A stretch of 64,000 bases of DNA from Pseudomonadota bacterium (GCA_022843465.1 JALHNO010000014.1:1-64000), one strand, 5' to 3'; positions 36,875 through 46,893 are shown, numbered from the stretch's first letter. Notes: a model not told the origin generated them from the sequence alone. Translations and numbers: made by a program.

Positions 36875-38110
36875 ATGAACACGGATGGAGCGCGCGAACC
36901 CGGTGTGGTGATCGTCGGTGCCGGTCAGGCCGGTGCCGAGGCGGGTTTTGCGCTGCGCAGCGCCGGCTACACCGGTGCGATCGACCTGATCGGCCGCGAG
37001 ACCTGGCCACCGTATCGGCGGCCGCCGCTGTCCAAGCAGTTCATTGCCGGCGATGGCGCGCCCGAGCAACTGCTGATCAAACCGGCGGCGGCGTATCACA
37101 AGGCCGACATCACACTGCACACCGGCGATGGCGTCAGCAGCATTGATCGCGCTCGGCATGAGGTCGTGTTCGCCGATGGCCGGCGCCTGCGTTACCGCAC
37201 GCTGATTCTCGCGACCGGTGCCGAAGCGCGGCGATTGCCGCTGCCGGGAAGCGACCTGGCTGGCGTGCATGTGCTGCGCAGCATCGACGACGCCCTGGCT
37301 CTGCGCCGGCATTTCCGCTCCGAGCAACGTCTGGTGATTGTGGGCGGTGGCTTCGTCGGCCTCGAGGTGGCCGCGCTCGCGCGTCAGCATGGTCTGCAGG
37401 TCACCGTTCTCGAGGCAGCACCGCGGCTGCTGGCGCGAGTGGTCACGCCCCTGCTGTCCGGATTCTATGTCGATGTGCATCGCGATGCCGGCGTGCGTAT
37501 CGAACTTGGCGCTGAAGTGCGCGGCTTCGTCGGTGCTGCCGGCCAGTTGACAGCGGTCGAATGCGCCGGCGAACAGATCGCCGCCGATCTGGTGCTGATT
37601 GGTGTCGGCGCCCGCATTGCCGACGAGCTGGCCGCCGCCGCCGGGCTCGAAGTCGAGCATGGCGTACGCACCGATGCGGATTGTCGTACCGGCGATCCGG
37701 ACATCTATGCCATCGGTGATTGCGCATGCAGCTGGCGACCCTATGCGGAACAACATCTGCGCCTGGAATCGGTGCCCAATGCGATCGAACAGGCACGCCA
37801 TGTCGCCCAGTTGATCGCCGGCAAGCCGGCGCCCGCATCGGCACCACCGTGGTTCTGGTCGGACCAGTACGACCTCAAGTTGCAGATGGTCGGCATCTCG
37901 GGTGCGGACGACCAGGAGGTGGTGCGCGGCGATCTCGCCGCGCGTTCCTTCATGGTGTTTTATCTGCGCGCTGGGCGCCTGATCGCCGTGGTCGCGGTCA
38001 ACCGGGTTGCCGAATTCAATGTCGCCAAGAAGCTGGTGGCCGATCAGGTGACGATCGACGCCTGTGTGCTGGCCGATGAGGCGCGCGCGCTCAAGGATTT
38101 CTGCAGCTGA
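36875..38110 (+). CDS. NAD(P)/FAD-dependent oxidoreductase, ferredoxin reductase type
   Basis: The 411-residue flavoprotein has two Rossmann motifs: VVIVGAGQAGAEAGFALR for FAD and LVIVGGGFVGLEVAALAR for NAD(P)H. DIYAIGDCACSW is the second FAD motif and WFWSDQYDLKLQMVG the C-terminal domain typical of putidaredoxin/rhodocoxin reductases. These pass electrons to a [2Fe-2S] ferredoxin, for example for a P450 or dioxygenase, but no such partner is adjacent. The ATG at 36875 is preferred to an in-frame TTG at 36869. Confidence 0.87.
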   Translation: MNTDGAREPGVVIVGAGQAGAEAGFALRSAGYTGAIDLIGRETWPPYRRPPLSKQFIAGDGAPEQLLIKPAAAYHKADITLHTGDGVSSIDRARHEVVFADGRRLRYRTLILATGAEARRLPLPGSDLAGVHVLRSIDDALALRRHFRSEQRLVIVGGGFVGLEVAALARQHGLQVTVLEAAPRLLARVVTPLLSGFYVDVHRDAGVRIELGAEVRGFVGAAGQLTAVECAGEQIAADLVLIGVGARIADELAAAAGLEVEHGVRTDADCRTGDPDIYAIGDCACSWRPYAEQHLRLESVPNAIEQARHVAQLIAGKPAPASAPPWFWSDQYDLKLQMVGISGADDQEVVRGDLAARSFMVFYLRAGRLIAVVAVNRVAEFNVAKKLVADQVTIDACVLADEARALKDFCS

Positions 38111-38209
38111 GCCAACCCGCTCACGTTGGCCGCTGGTGTGGGCTGCGCGTTGATCCACACAGAACCCGCAACCCGCGACGACATGCCGCGGTCCAGTGCT
38201 TGAAGAAAC

Positions 38210-38229
38210 CAGGGGGCCGAAGCCCCCTG
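38210..38229 (-). terminator. Terminator hairpin of the BNR-protein gene
   Basis: CAGGGGGC/GCCCCCTG with a CGAA (TTCG on the minus strand) tetraloop lies 26 bp past the stop of the secreted BNR protein, followed on that strand by GTTTCTT. It is between convergent genes and could serve both. Confidence 0.65.
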
Positions 38230-38254
38230 TGTGCAGGCGACTGAAAGTAACTGC

Positions 38255-40636
38255 CTACGGCGCCAGCTCCCAGAAGCCGCGACCGTAGGTGGCCACGCGG
38301 ACCAGGCTGGAGTCGGCGGCGATGTACATGTCCATGACATTGACCAGGGGCATGCCGGCGCCGAATCGGGTCCAGGTCGAGCCGCCGTTGGTCGACTTGT
38401 AGACACCCAGGTGGGTGCCGGCATACACCACAGCGGCGTCCCCCGGGTCGGTCGTCACGGTATTCACCGGCACCCCGGTCGGGAATCCGGCGCCATCGAT
38501 GGCGACGAAGCTGGTGCCGCCATTGGTCGATTTCCACAGGTGCGACTTGCTGGCGTCCGGTGCGACCGAAGCCACGTAGACAATGCTCGGGTTGATCCGG
38601 TCAAAGTGCACATCACTGATCGACAGTCCATTGTTCGGCAAGGCGCCGGACTGGGTCCAGGAAGTACCCCCATTGCTGGTCAGGAAGACCCGGCCACCGC
38701 TGGCTGCGACACCGATCGTGCTGGAGCTGCTCTGGGCGACGCCAACCTGGCGAATCGCGAAGCTGGTGGTGGGAAGCCCGCTGACACCCAGTGCCGTCCA
38801 GCTGCCAGCGTAGTTGGTCGACTTGTATACCTTGGCGTTGACGTGGGTAAACACCGTGTTGCCGGTGGTATCGCCGTCCCAGGCCTCGATATGCGTGATG
38901 AAGGGCGCGCTCGCCGAATTGTTCGACTCGGTAATGCCCGAAGAGGCTGTTGCAAAAGTCGAGCCCGCGTTGGTGCTCTTGTAGATGCGGGCGTAGTACA
39001 GGGAGCCGAGCATCAGGTTGGCATTGCTGCGATTGATGTTGGAACCGAAGCCATCGCCGCCGAGTGACTGATTGAAGGTGCCCGTCGTGCCCACGCGCAC
39101 CCGAGTGCCATTGTCCTGGAAGCCGCCGACTACCGCGCTGCGGTTGTTGGTAGAAGAGCCCACCGAGTACAGCAGGTGCGAGATCAGACCAACGTTCAAA
39201 TCATCGGTCCAGCTGGTTCCGGTATTGCTCGACTTGAAGATGCCGCCGTCGGTGCCGACGTAGAAATTGCCGAGCGAATCAAATGCGGCCGCGTGGAAGT
39301 CGGCATGGATGTAGGGCAGACCGTACTGCGCGAGCCAGTTGCTCTTCATCGTGTAAGTCCAGGTGCTGCCGGACAGCGTGGCCGAGGCCAGGTGCAAGGC
39401 GCCGCCGAAGAAGAACTGGTTGGCATTGCCGGGATTGACGATCAGCGCATGGTTGTACCAACCCTGGCCGTTCAACACGCATTTGGGAGCGGTGCATTCG
39501 GTGTTCTGATTGGAGTATTTCCTGGAATTGGCGGTGGCGCTGAGCGCGGTCCAGGTGCTGCCGCCGTTGCTGGACTTGAACAGGTCCGCAAGATCATTGG
39601 CGGTGCCATTGTTGGGGATCGCCGCCATCGCGTAGATCGTCGTACGCAGACTCGGTGCCGAAGCCAGCGAAATGCGGCCGACGCCGGTGGTCTTGGTGGG
39701 GCCGCTGGCCTTGGTCCAGGTCTGGCCATTGTTTGACGAGTAGAACACCTGGCCATTGGTGGTGCCGGTGGTGACCGTGGGCGTGGCTTCGAGTGAAAGC
39801 GCAAAGCCGCTGCCCCCGGTGAACTCGATATCCCAGGTCGCAGGAGCATCGGCAAAGCCGGTAGCGAGCGTGACCGGTGCAAAACTGGCGCCGCTGTCGG
39901 TTGATCTAAACAGCCCGATATCCGTTGCCGCGAGCACGATCGTGCTGTCGCCAGGCGCGACATACAGGTCGCGAATGGACGTCGAACTGCCCAGATAGAC
40001 CGGGCCGCTCCAGTTCTCGCCGGCATTGGTCGACTTGTAGAGCCCGAGGCCGGTGCCATCGAAGGCGTCGCCCATTCCCAGATACAAGGTGTTGACGTTG
40101 TTCGGATCCATCGTCAGTGCGCCCGCGGACAGCGAGCCCAGCGTTTCAGTCTTGGGCGACCAGCTCAAGCCGCCATCGGTGGTTTTCCAGACGCCGCCGC
40201 CGGCCATTGCGATGAAGATCTGATTGGCATTCCCGGGCGTGGTGACGATGGCGTTGGGCCGCCCGGCGTCGGTGAGGTTGTTGAGTACCACCGAGCCATT
40301 CTTGATGACGGTGGCATTGTTGGGACCGAGATTGAGCCAGTTGCTGCCGACCGCTGCCAGCTTGGCATTGAGGTCGAGCAGTTCGCTCATCTTGCCGACG
40401 TTGCCGCCCGGCATCAGCTGTGCGTAGCGGGAGCGTTCCCGCTCCGCGGCTTCATTCATCGCGCGGGCAAAGCCCTTTTCCGGTTTGGATTCGTACCACC
40501 ACTCACTGATGCCCTTGCGTCGCTCGTTGGCGTTGTCGGACTCCGGCTTGGAGTCGGCGCCATTGGCGTGAGCGTTCCCCGAACACACAGCAACGAGCAA
40601 CAGCGCCACCAGTGGCGCCTGTCTGACGATGGACAT
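38255..40636 (-). CDS. Secreted BNR/Asp-box beta-propeller protein
   Basis: The 793-residue protein has a signal peptide (MSIVRQAPLVALLLVAVCSG) and many sialidase-type Asp-box repeats, such as WKTTDGGLSW, YKSTNAGENW, FKSSNGGSTW and YKSTNGGSTW. These indicate one or two beta-propellers, as in VPS10/Ycf48-like or exo-sialidase-like proteins. No catalytic residues of sialidases are evident, so it may be a binding or scaffold protein. An AGGGGA site precedes the ATG at 40634-40636. The sequence is much richer in Ser/Thr/Asn than neighbours, usual for secreted propellers. 40637-41248 upstream (612 bp) shows no gene or RNA I can recognise. Confidence 0.8.
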   Translation of the reverse strand: MSIVRQAPLVALLLVAVCSGNAHANGADSKPESDNANERRKGISEWWYESKPEKGFARAMNEAAERERSRYAQLMPGGNVGKMSELLDLNAKLAAVGSNWLNLGPNNATVIKNGSVVLNNLTDAGRPNAIVTTPGNANQIFIAMAGGGVWKTTDGGLSWSPKTETLGSLSAGALTMDPNNVNTLYLGMGDAFDGTGLGLYKSTNAGENWSGPVYLGSSTSIRDLYVAPGDSTIVLAATDIGLFRSTDSGASFAPVTLATGFADAPATWDIEFTGGSGFALSLEATPTVTTGTTNGQVFYSSNNGQTWTKASGPTKTTGVGRISLASAPSLRTTIYAMAAIPNNGTANDLADLFKSSNGGSTWTALSATANSRKYSNQNTECTAPKCVLNGQGWYNHALIVNPGNANQFFFGGALHLASATLSGSTWTYTMKSNWLAQYGLPYIHADFHAAAFDSLGNFYVGTDGGIFKSSNTGTSWTDDLNVGLISHLLYSVGSSTNNRSAVVGGFQDNGTRVRVGTTGTFNQSLGGDGFGSNINRSNANLMLGSLYYARIYKSTNAGSTFATASSGITESNNSASAPFITHIEAWDGDTTGNTVFTHVNAKVYKSTNYAGSWTALGVSGLPTTSFAIRQVGVAQSSSSTIGVAASGGRVFLTSNGGTSWTQSGALPNNGLSISDVHFDRINPSIVYVASVAPDASKSHLWKSTNGGTSFVAIDGAGFPTGVPVNTVTTDPGDAAVVYAGTHLGVYKSTNGGSTWTRFGAGMPLVNVMDMYIAADSSLVRVATYGRGFWELAP

Positions 40637-41248
40637 CTGTTTTCCCCTGAAGGCAGAGTGGCAAGAACCGGATGCGCTTCCCCGAACGATGTGGCGCTCC
40701 CGGCGAAATCTTCCCGCACGGTGGCCTGACCGGCGTTGAAGGTGCGCGGATCGTAGAGCAAGCGCGCTGCATGTCATGGCGCAACGCAACAGACGTTCTG
40801 GACAGGCAGATCGGCCGCGGGAACACCGTGCTTCCCCAGCTGGCGACAGGCCATGCCACCAGGTAGCGCCAACGCAAGTCATGGCCGCAGTATTGGCATG
40901 GCGCAGATTGTGGCCGTTTTCCAGCCCGCGGCAGCAGTCCGGATACTTTGGCCTGAGCGATCAGGTTGCCGAGATCACAGCATGTCGCGGCGCAATCCTG
41001 CTCCGACAGCAGGTCTGGCGAAGCCCAAAAAGCCGCTGCGATCGGGCTGCAAAGGCAGCTGGTGCGCGCCGCGTAAGAATAGTTCACAGACAAGCCGGTT
41101 GACGTCTGCGCACGGCAAAGCCCGTCCATGTACTCGGTCTGCCCTGGTCGATTGCACCATGGTGCATTGCAGCAGTCGACGAATAGGCACAGAATCGGGC
41201 GCTGGGTCGTCGTCGTCCGGCGGTGACCGCAGACTCGGAGGTGCAGGC

Positions 41249-42493
41249 ATGCTCTATCAGATGGTCGAATGGCAGCGCGCGATGGCAGCGCCGATGACCG
41301 CGGCGGCAGGCAGCTTCGCCAAGGCCTTTGCCAACCCCGCCAGCCCGCTTGCGCTCTGGCCGGGCGCCGCGCGTATGGCCGCTGGCCTCGAGCTGGCCTA
41401 CCGCCTCGGCAAACACTACGAGAAGCCGGAGTTCAATATCACCTCGGTGCAGGCCGGCGGTCGTGAGATTCCGGTGCTTGAGCGCATCGAGATTCAGAAG
41501 CCGTTCTGCCGGCTGATCCGCTTCGACCGCTATTCCGATGACGCCGCGACCATCGAACGCATGGGCAGGGACCCGGTCGTGCTCCTCTGTGCGCCGCTGT
41601 CGGGACATCATTCCACCCTGTTGCGCGATACCGTGCGTACCCTGCTGCCCGATCACAGAATCTATCTGACCGACTGGATCGACGCCCGCATGGTGCCGGC
41701 CGATCAGGGCGGTTTTGGCCTCGATGACTACGTCCACTACATCCAGGAATTCATCCGCCATCTCGGCGCCGGCAACCTGCATGTGATCTCGGTTTGCCAG
41801 CCCACTGTGCCGGTGCTTGCGGCCATCTCGTTGCTGGCCTCGCGCAAGGAGGCGACGCCGGCGACGATGACGATGATGGGTGGCCCGATCGACGCCCGAC
41901 TCAGCCCGACCTCGGTCAACTCACTGGCCACCCAGCGGCCGCATGAGTGGTTCGAGCATAGTCTGATCTACTCGGTGCCGAGCAACTATCCCGGTGCCGG
42001 ACGTCGCGTCTATCCCGGCTTCCTGCAGCACAGCGGCTTCGTCGCGATGAATCCGAGTCGCCACTTCAAGGCGCACTGGGACTACTTTCTGGATCTGGTC
42101 CGCGGCGACAAGGAGGACGCCGCCGCACACGTGGCGTTTTACGATGAGTACAACGCCGTGCTCGATATGGACGCCGATTTCTATCTCGACACGATCCGTA
42201 CCGTCTTCCAGGAATTCCAGCTGCCGCTCGGCACCTGGCAGGTCGATGGTGAACTGGTTCGGCCGCAGGACATCCGCGGCACCGCCCTGCTGACCATCGA
42301 AGGTGAGCTCGACGACATCTCCGGCAGCGGCCAGACCGAAGCTGCCCACACGCTCTGCACCGGCATCGCCGCGGCACGCCGACAGCATTACGTTGCGGCA
42401 GGTGCTGGCCATTACGGAGTGTTCTCGGGCCGGCGCTGGCGCGAGAAGGTCTACCCGGAAGTGCGCGCCTTTATTCGCAAGTACGCGCGCTGA
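41249..42493 (+). CDS. phaZ: Intracellular polyhydroxybutyrate depolymerase
   Basis: The 414-residue protein matches the PhaZ of Ralstonia eutropha type, which degrades native PHB granules to 3-hydroxybutyrate. The nucleophile is Cys183 in VISVCQPTVP, the same residue number as in that enzyme, followed by HEWFEHSLIYSVP and GAGHYGVFSGRRW (the catalytic His). AGGAGG-like bases (41236-41243) precede the ATG at 41249. No PHA synthase is in the window. Family membership is firm. Confidence 0.92.
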   Translation: MLYQMVEWQRAMAAPMTAAAGSFAKAFANPASPLALWPGAARMAAGLELAYRLGKHYEKPEFNITSVQAGGREIPVLERIEIQKPFCRLIRFDRYSDDAATIERMGRDPVVLLCAPLSGHHSTLLRDTVRTLLPDHRIYLTDWIDARMVPADQGGFGLDDYVHYIQEFIRHLGAGNLHVISVCQPTVPVLAAISLLASRKEATPATMTMMGGPIDARLSPTSVNSLATQRPHEWFEHSLIYSVPSNYPGAGRRVYPGFLQHSGFVAMNPSRHFKAHWDYFLDLVRGDKEDAAAHVAFYDEYNAVLDMDADFYLDTIRTVFQEFQLPLGTWQVDGELVRPQDIRGTALLTIEGELDDISGSGQTEAAHTLCTGIAAARRQHYVAAGAGHYGVFSGRRWREKVYPEVRAFIRKYAR

Positions 42494-42614
42494 TTGCATC
42501 CGCGCCGGCGGCGACCGGCCGGGCGCAGGAATGCGCCAGCGTGGCCCGTGTCGCAAACCTGTGCCAAATCTCGCCTGCATACTGGCTACTCGCAATTTCG
42601 GGGAACCTGCCTGC

Positions 42615-44789
42615 ATGCCCAGTCCATTCGATCGCCGCGCCACCCGTCACACCCCGGTGTGCAACGACACACCAGCGCCGGGTCCCAGGTTCTGCCTGCA
42701 CCTGCTGTTGCTGCTCGCCCTGCTGTTGCCTGTGACGGCGTTCGCGGCACAGCTGCAGATTCCGGCCAGCCACCCGCGGCTGTTCTATGCCAACAGCGCA
42801 AGGCTGACCCAGACCCAGTCCTGGCTGACCGGCCATCCGCTCAATCCGGTCGGCACCTCCAGTACCGCGATGATGGAGCGCGCATTGCGCGGCCTGTTGA
42901 CCGGCAGCAATAGCGACTGCGATCAGGCCGTCGCCTATCTGGTTGGCTGGGAGGCTTCGGCCCAGGGCAGTGGTGTGCGCGATGCGCTGCGCCAGCAGGG
43001 CGAGGATGTACTGCTGATCTACGACTGGTGCCATCACCGCTTGTCTGCCGGCCAGATCAGCACCCTGGTCACGCGCTGGAACGGTTATCTCGATGTCGAG
43101 TTTGCCGATGACTTTGCCAATCACGGCGCCGAGGCCAACAACTACTGGTGGGGCCGCACGCGCAACAGCCTGCTCTGGGGCATCGCCAGTTTCAACGACA
43201 ATGCGCGCGCGCAATACTTCATCGATCAGGCGCTTGATGTGCGCATGGATCAGTGGTTCGCCGGCTGGTATCAGGATTTTGGTCGCGGCGGTGTGTTTGC
43301 TGAAGGCACCGACTACGGCGTCACCATGCTCGCCTATCCGCTGATTGCGTTCGCAAGCGCAGCCGACTTCGGTCACGACGCCTTCGCACAGACGCCGTTT
43401 TTTCGCGAAGCGATCTACGCGTTGATTTACGGCACCACACCCGGCCCGACCACCACGACGGGCGGCAGCAGTGGGGTCCCGATGGTGATTCCGTTCAACG
43501 ACGACGAACACTTCTTCGAGGGCGGCGTGATCAATGCGCGCGATTACCTCGGCGACTTCGCTGCCTTCTTCGGTCAGCGCGATCCGAGCAGTGGCAATGC
43601 CCGCCATATGCGCACCTGGCTTGCCAGTACCAATGCCGGCCGACGCTGGATGTTTGATGCAATCCGCTCGACGGCGAATACCGGGCAAGCCGATCTTCCG
43701 CTCGATTATTTTGCGCCCGGTGCCGGTGTGTTCGACATGCGCAGCGCGCATGATGCCAATGCCATGCAGGTGCATCTGCAACTCAACACTCCGGGTGGCA
43801 TCGAACATCGTCACTACGATGGCGGCAGCTTCCAGATCTGGCGCAAGGGCCGCTGGCTCAGTCGCGAGAGCGTTGGCTATTCCGACATGCTGGTGGGCCT
43901 CGCCGGCATGGGCGAGACCACGACCGAGTCGGCATTGGCACACAATACGTTGATGTTCGAAGGCAAGACCACCGGGCTCTGGATCGGCAGCGGACCGCGG
44001 GTGATTCCGCCGGGCCAGGGTCGCGACGACAATCCCGATGGCCTGCCCGAAGTCACCCGTCTGCAGCATCATCCGGAGTTCGCCTACGTCGCGGTCGACT
44101 ACTCCGATGCCTATCGCAATACCGATGGTCCACGCGTCGACTGGCCCTATGCCGATCGGGTGGTGCGCGAGTTCATCTTCCTGCGCTCGTTGCAGGCCCT
44201 GGTGGTGCTTGATCGCATGCGCGCCAGCAGTGATTCCCTGCTGCCGTTCTATCAGACCGGCAGCTGGGTGATTCCGGGTCCGCATCTGGCTGCCGAGCAG
44301 GTACGCCGCACCTTCGCGATGCACTTCGAGACCCTGCCCGTAGTTGCCGGCCCGCGCGTTCAAGCTGTGAACGGCAACCAGACCACCGAGCTGATCACCC
44401 TCGTACCTGCCGCACCGACGTACCGCGTGATAAATGAGGACCGACCCGGTGACGAGCAGGCCGGCCAGTATCGGCTTGAGCTTGATTCGATCGGGACCGC
44501 GGAAAGCTATTTCCTGCAAGTCATCCATGGCCGCGACAACGGCGCCGCCGCGCTCGCCGCAGTGCTCACCGACAACGGCAGCAGCTGGACCCTGCAACTC
44601 AGCGCCCCCGGTCAGAGTGCCAGCCTGATCCTCAACAAGGGCATGAGCAGCAGCGGTGGCACCATCGCCATCAACGGCGGTTCCGCGGAGCCCCTGCGCG
44701 TCAATGTGCAAGGCATCAGCGTCACCAGCGAACGTCCGGTCTGGGAGGCCGGAGACAGCTTCTTCGTGAACGGTTTCGAGTCGCCTTGA
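42615..44789 (+). CDS. Heparinase II/III-like secreted polysaccharide lyase
   Basis: The 724-residue protein has a signal peptide (FCLHLLLLLALLLPVTAFA) and the toroid-plus-beta-sheet plan of alginate/heparinase II-III lyases: NNYWWGRTRNSLLWGI in the toroid, and a C-terminal sheet with IEHRHYDGGSFQIWRKGRWL containing the catalytic His/Tyr. It would cleave an acidic polysaccharide by beta-elimination. The extreme C-terminus ends SFFVNGFESP, like the C-terminus of the M28 peptidase. Start chosen at ATG 42615 because the frame upstream is the phaZ gene on another frame. Confidence 0.8.
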   Translation: MPSPFDRRATRHTPVCNDTPAPGPRFCLHLLLLLALLLPVTAFAAQLQIPASHPRLFYANSARLTQTQSWLTGHPLNPVGTSSTAMMERALRGLLTGSNSDCDQAVAYLVGWEASAQGSGVRDALRQQGEDVLLIYDWCHHRLSAGQISTLVTRWNGYLDVEFADDFANHGAEANNYWWGRTRNSLLWGIASFNDNARAQYFIDQALDVRMDQWFAGWYQDFGRGGVFAEGTDYGVTMLAYPLIAFASAADFGHDAFAQTPFFREAIYALIYGTTPGPTTTTGGSSGVPMVIPFNDDEHFFEGGVINARDYLGDFAAFFGQRDPSSGNARHMRTWLASTNAGRRWMFDAIRSTANTGQADLPLDYFAPGAGVFDMRSAHDANAMQVHLQLNTPGGIEHRHYDGGSFQIWRKGRWLSRESVGYSDMLVGLAGMGETTTESALAHNTLMFEGKTTGLWIGSGPRVIPPGQGRDDNPDGLPEVTRLQHHPEFAYVAVDYSDAYRNTDGPRVDWPYADRVVREFIFLRSLQALVVLDRMRASSDSLLPFYQTGSWVIPGPHLAAEQVRRTFAMHFETLPVVAGPRVQAVNGNQTTELITLVPAAPTYRVINEDRPGDEQAGQYRLELDSIGTAESYFLQVIHGRDNGAAALAAVLTDNGSSWTLQLSAPGQSASLILNKGMSSSGGTIAINGGSAEPLRVNVQGISVTSERPVWEAGDSFFVNGFESP

Positions 44790-44928
44790 TCTTGCTTTTC
44801 ATCTCCCGCATGCGGGAGACAGGACCGCAGGGCCGGATGAGGGTGGTCCCGGTTGGCGTTGGCGCCGATGTTGCGCCGTTGTGTCCATTGCGCGATGATG
44901 CATCGCAATTGCAATGCATTGGATCGCC

Positions 44929-45198
44929 ATGAAAACGGCCACGATTCCCTCGTTACGCGTCGACCCGGCCTTGCGCAAGGCCGCCGAGGAAGTGCTGCAT
45001 GCCGGCGAAAGTCTTTCCAGTTTCGTCGAACAGTCGGTGCGCGCCCTGGTCGAGCGGCGCCGTAGCCAGGACGCGTTCATTGCGCGCGGGCTGGCCGCGC
45101 GCGGCTCGGCACAGCGCGAAGGTGTCTATCTGTCATCAGCCACGGTGCTGAAGAAACTCGAATCGCGTCTTGCCAAAGCCAAGAAAAAGCCGGCATGA
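44929..45198 (+). CDS. Antitoxin of a ParD/ParE-type module (YlcI/YnfO-like)
   Basis: The 89-residue protein has a ribbon-helix-helix-like start (TIPSLRVDPALRKAAEEVLH) and GESLSSFVEQSVRALVE, typical of YlcI/YnfO family antitoxins. It probably binds its own promoter and the toxin. MKTATIP at 44929 is the likely start; an ATG at 44914 is in frame. It overlaps the next gene by 4 bp (ATGA). Confidence 0.8.
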   Translation: MKTATIPSLRVDPALRKAAEEVLHAGESLSSFVEQSVRALVERRRSQDAFIARGLAARGSAQREGVYLSSATVLKKLESRLAKAKKKPA

Positions 45199-45503
45199 GA
45201 TTCCGCGTCCGCTTCACACCCGAGGCGGAAGATGACCTGGTCCGGCTCTACGACTTTCTGCTGCAGCGTGATGATGGTGACTGGACCATCGCCGAACATG
45301 CGCTCGACGCCATCCGCAATGGAATCGCCTTGCTGGAATCCTCGCCGTTCAATTGCCGCAAAGCGACATCCGCAAACAGCTTTCTGCGCGAACTCATCAT
45401 CCCGTCCGGCGCTGCCGGCTATGTGGCACTGTTTGAAATCGAAGACGCCAAGACCGTCACCGTGCTGGCAGTTCGGCATCAGCGCGAAGACGACTATTAT
45501 TGA
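45195..45503 (+). CDS. ParE/RelE-superfamily toxin
   Basis: The 102-residue protein starts FRVRFTPEAEDDLVRLYDFL and ends in VLAVRHQREDDYY, the pattern of ParE toxins, which poison DNA gyrase. RelE-like members cut mRNA instead, so the target is inferred. It is the second gene of a translationally coupled pair with the antitoxin. Confidence 0.82.
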   Translation: MRFRVRFTPEAEDDLVRLYDFLLQRDDGDWTIAEHALDAIRNGIALLESSPFNCRKATSANSFLRELIIPSGAAGYVALFEIEDAKTVTVLAVRHQREDDYY

Positions 45504-45731
45504 ATCCGTGGGCAGACGGTCAGCGGGTCGCAGAATCGAGTGTGTCGCACCTGTACCCGCCGAGACGGAAGCGTCGGCGGCTGTGGCCGATTGGATCAAA
45601 ATGCACAAACACATCGCGCAGCTGTTGCCGAGGCTCGGAGGCTGACGAGGCCTTGTCTACCAGGCGCCGCCTTCGTCCTCTGGCTTGCACGGTCTGGCAA
45701 AGCTGGCGCCAATTGCCGGAATCCGCGCGTC

Positions 45732-46272
45732 CTGCAATATCCGGCGCGCACGGTCACGCCCAGGTAGGGCAAATACTGTGTGGCGGGCTTTCAACTGCTG
45801 AGCGCGTCATCCACCGTGTGGTCGCGACGACGCAGCGTTCGCGCATGGGAGGTGCATAGCGTGATGTTGCTGCGATCGGGGCAGCGGACATGCCGATGTC
45901 GGGTACCGCTGCGCGGGACCCGACCTACGCGCTGCAATATCCGGCGCGCACGGTCACGCCCAGGTAGGGCAAATACTGTGTGGCGGGCTTTCAACTGCGG
46001 AGCAAGTCATCCGCCCTGTGGTCGCGACGACGCAGCGTTCGCGCATGGGAGGTGCATAGCGAGATGGTGCTGCGATCGGGGCAGCGGACATGCCGATGTC
46101 GGGTACCGCTGCGCGGGGCCCGACCTACTCGCTCTGCGGGGGACGTCATCCGCCGTGTGGTCGCGACGACGCAGCGTTCGCGCATCGGAGGTGCATAGCG
46201 TGATGTTGCTGCGATCGGGGCAGCGGACATGCCGATGTCGGGTACCGCTGCGCGGGACCCGACCTACTCGCT
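45732..46272. repeat. 200-bp tandem repeat array with GTAG-type hairpins
   Basis: Two full copies of a 200-bp unit begin at 45732 and 45932. A third copy lacks its first ~60 bp and ends at 46272. Each unit has a hairpin that reads on the minus strand GTAGGTCGGGTCCCGCGCAG followed by CGGTACCCGAC, at 45898-45928, 46098-46128 and 46237-46267. GTAG-led palindromes are typical of REP elements mobilised by IS200-like transposases. 45504-46303 contains no gene. Confidence 0.85.
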
Positions 46273-46303
46273 GTTGGCTGCTGTGTCCGGACGGACGATC
46301 GAA

Positions 46304-46380
46304 TGGTGGCTATGGGTGGGCTCGAACCACCGACCCCGGCATTATGAGTGCCGTGCTCTAACCGGCTGAGCTACATAGCC
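46304..46380 (-). tRNA. tRNA-Met(CAT), elongator
   Basis: The minus strand reads a complete 77-nt cloverleaf: GGCTATG acceptor paired with CATAGCC, D-arm GTAGCTCAGCCGGTTAGAGC, anticodon loop CTCATAA with CAT, TPsiC arm GGTTCGAGCCC, and an encoded CCA (46304-46306). The closing pair G-C at the acceptor and the sequence GGCTATGTAGCTCAG match elongator tRNA-Met of gammaproteobacteria, not initiator tRNA (which has a mismatched first pair) or tRNA-Ile2. Confidence 0.95.
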
Positions 46381-46461
46381 ACGAGGGGGCCGGCATTCTT
46401 GTTAGTGGGGGCGGGAATGTCAAGTGATTTCGCCGTCGATGCCCGCCTAAGTGCTTATGAA

Positions 46462-46881
46462 TCAATCGAATGGATTGAGCAGGCGGGCGCCGGTGGGGTG
46501 CATGTGCAGGGTGTTGCGGGTGACCAGGGTCAGGTCATATTCCAGCGCGGAGGCGGCGATCTGCTTGTCGATGGCATTGGTGCCATCAGGCGCCATCAGA
46601 CGCGCCCAGATGCGCGCGGTGTGCCCGCTGAACGCCAGGATGCGATCTTCAAATTGCGCAATGAGCTGTTTGCTCAGCCAGAGACGCAACCGACCAGCCT
46701 GCAACTCGTCGCCTCGGGCCGACAAGCAATCTACCCCTCGCCACAGTTCACCGAGGCAGATCGCAGCAAGGTAAAGCTGGGCGTCGGTTTTGCGCGCCTC
46801 GGCAAAAAATCTGCGCACACCGGGGTTGCAGCGCTCACCCTTGCGGGATTCGCTGATCACATTGGTGTCGACCAAATACAC
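46462..46881 (-). CDS. vapC: VapC-type PIN-domain toxin (FitB-like)
   Basis: The 139-residue PIN-domain protein starts at GTG 46879-46881 with YLVDTNVISE, the first acidic residue of the metal site, then AICLGELWRGV and a conserved IDKQIAASALEYDLTLVTRN motif. PIN toxins cut RNA. It lies 12 bp downstream of its antitoxin on the same strand. Confidence 0.87.
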   Translation of the reverse strand: MYLVDTNVISESRKGERCNPGVRRFFAEARKTDAQLYLAAICLGELWRGVDCLSARGDELQAGRLRLWLSKQLIAQFEDRILAFSGHTARIWARLMAPDGTNAIDKQIAASALEYDLTLVTRNTLHMHPTGARLLNPFD

Positions 46882-46893
46882 GGGTGACCGTGC

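Noticed and set aside
40637-41248. A gene or RNA in the 612-bp gap before phaZ
   Set aside because: The phaZ frame stays open upstream but has no start site with similarity, and no RNA motif was recognised.
45732-46272. A CRISPR array
   Set aside because: Units are 200 bp long with near-identical sequence throughout, no spacers, and no cas genes nearby.
46304-46380. Initiator tRNA or tRNA-Ile2
   Set aside because: The acceptor stem closes with a normal G-C pair and the body matches elongator tRNA-Met.
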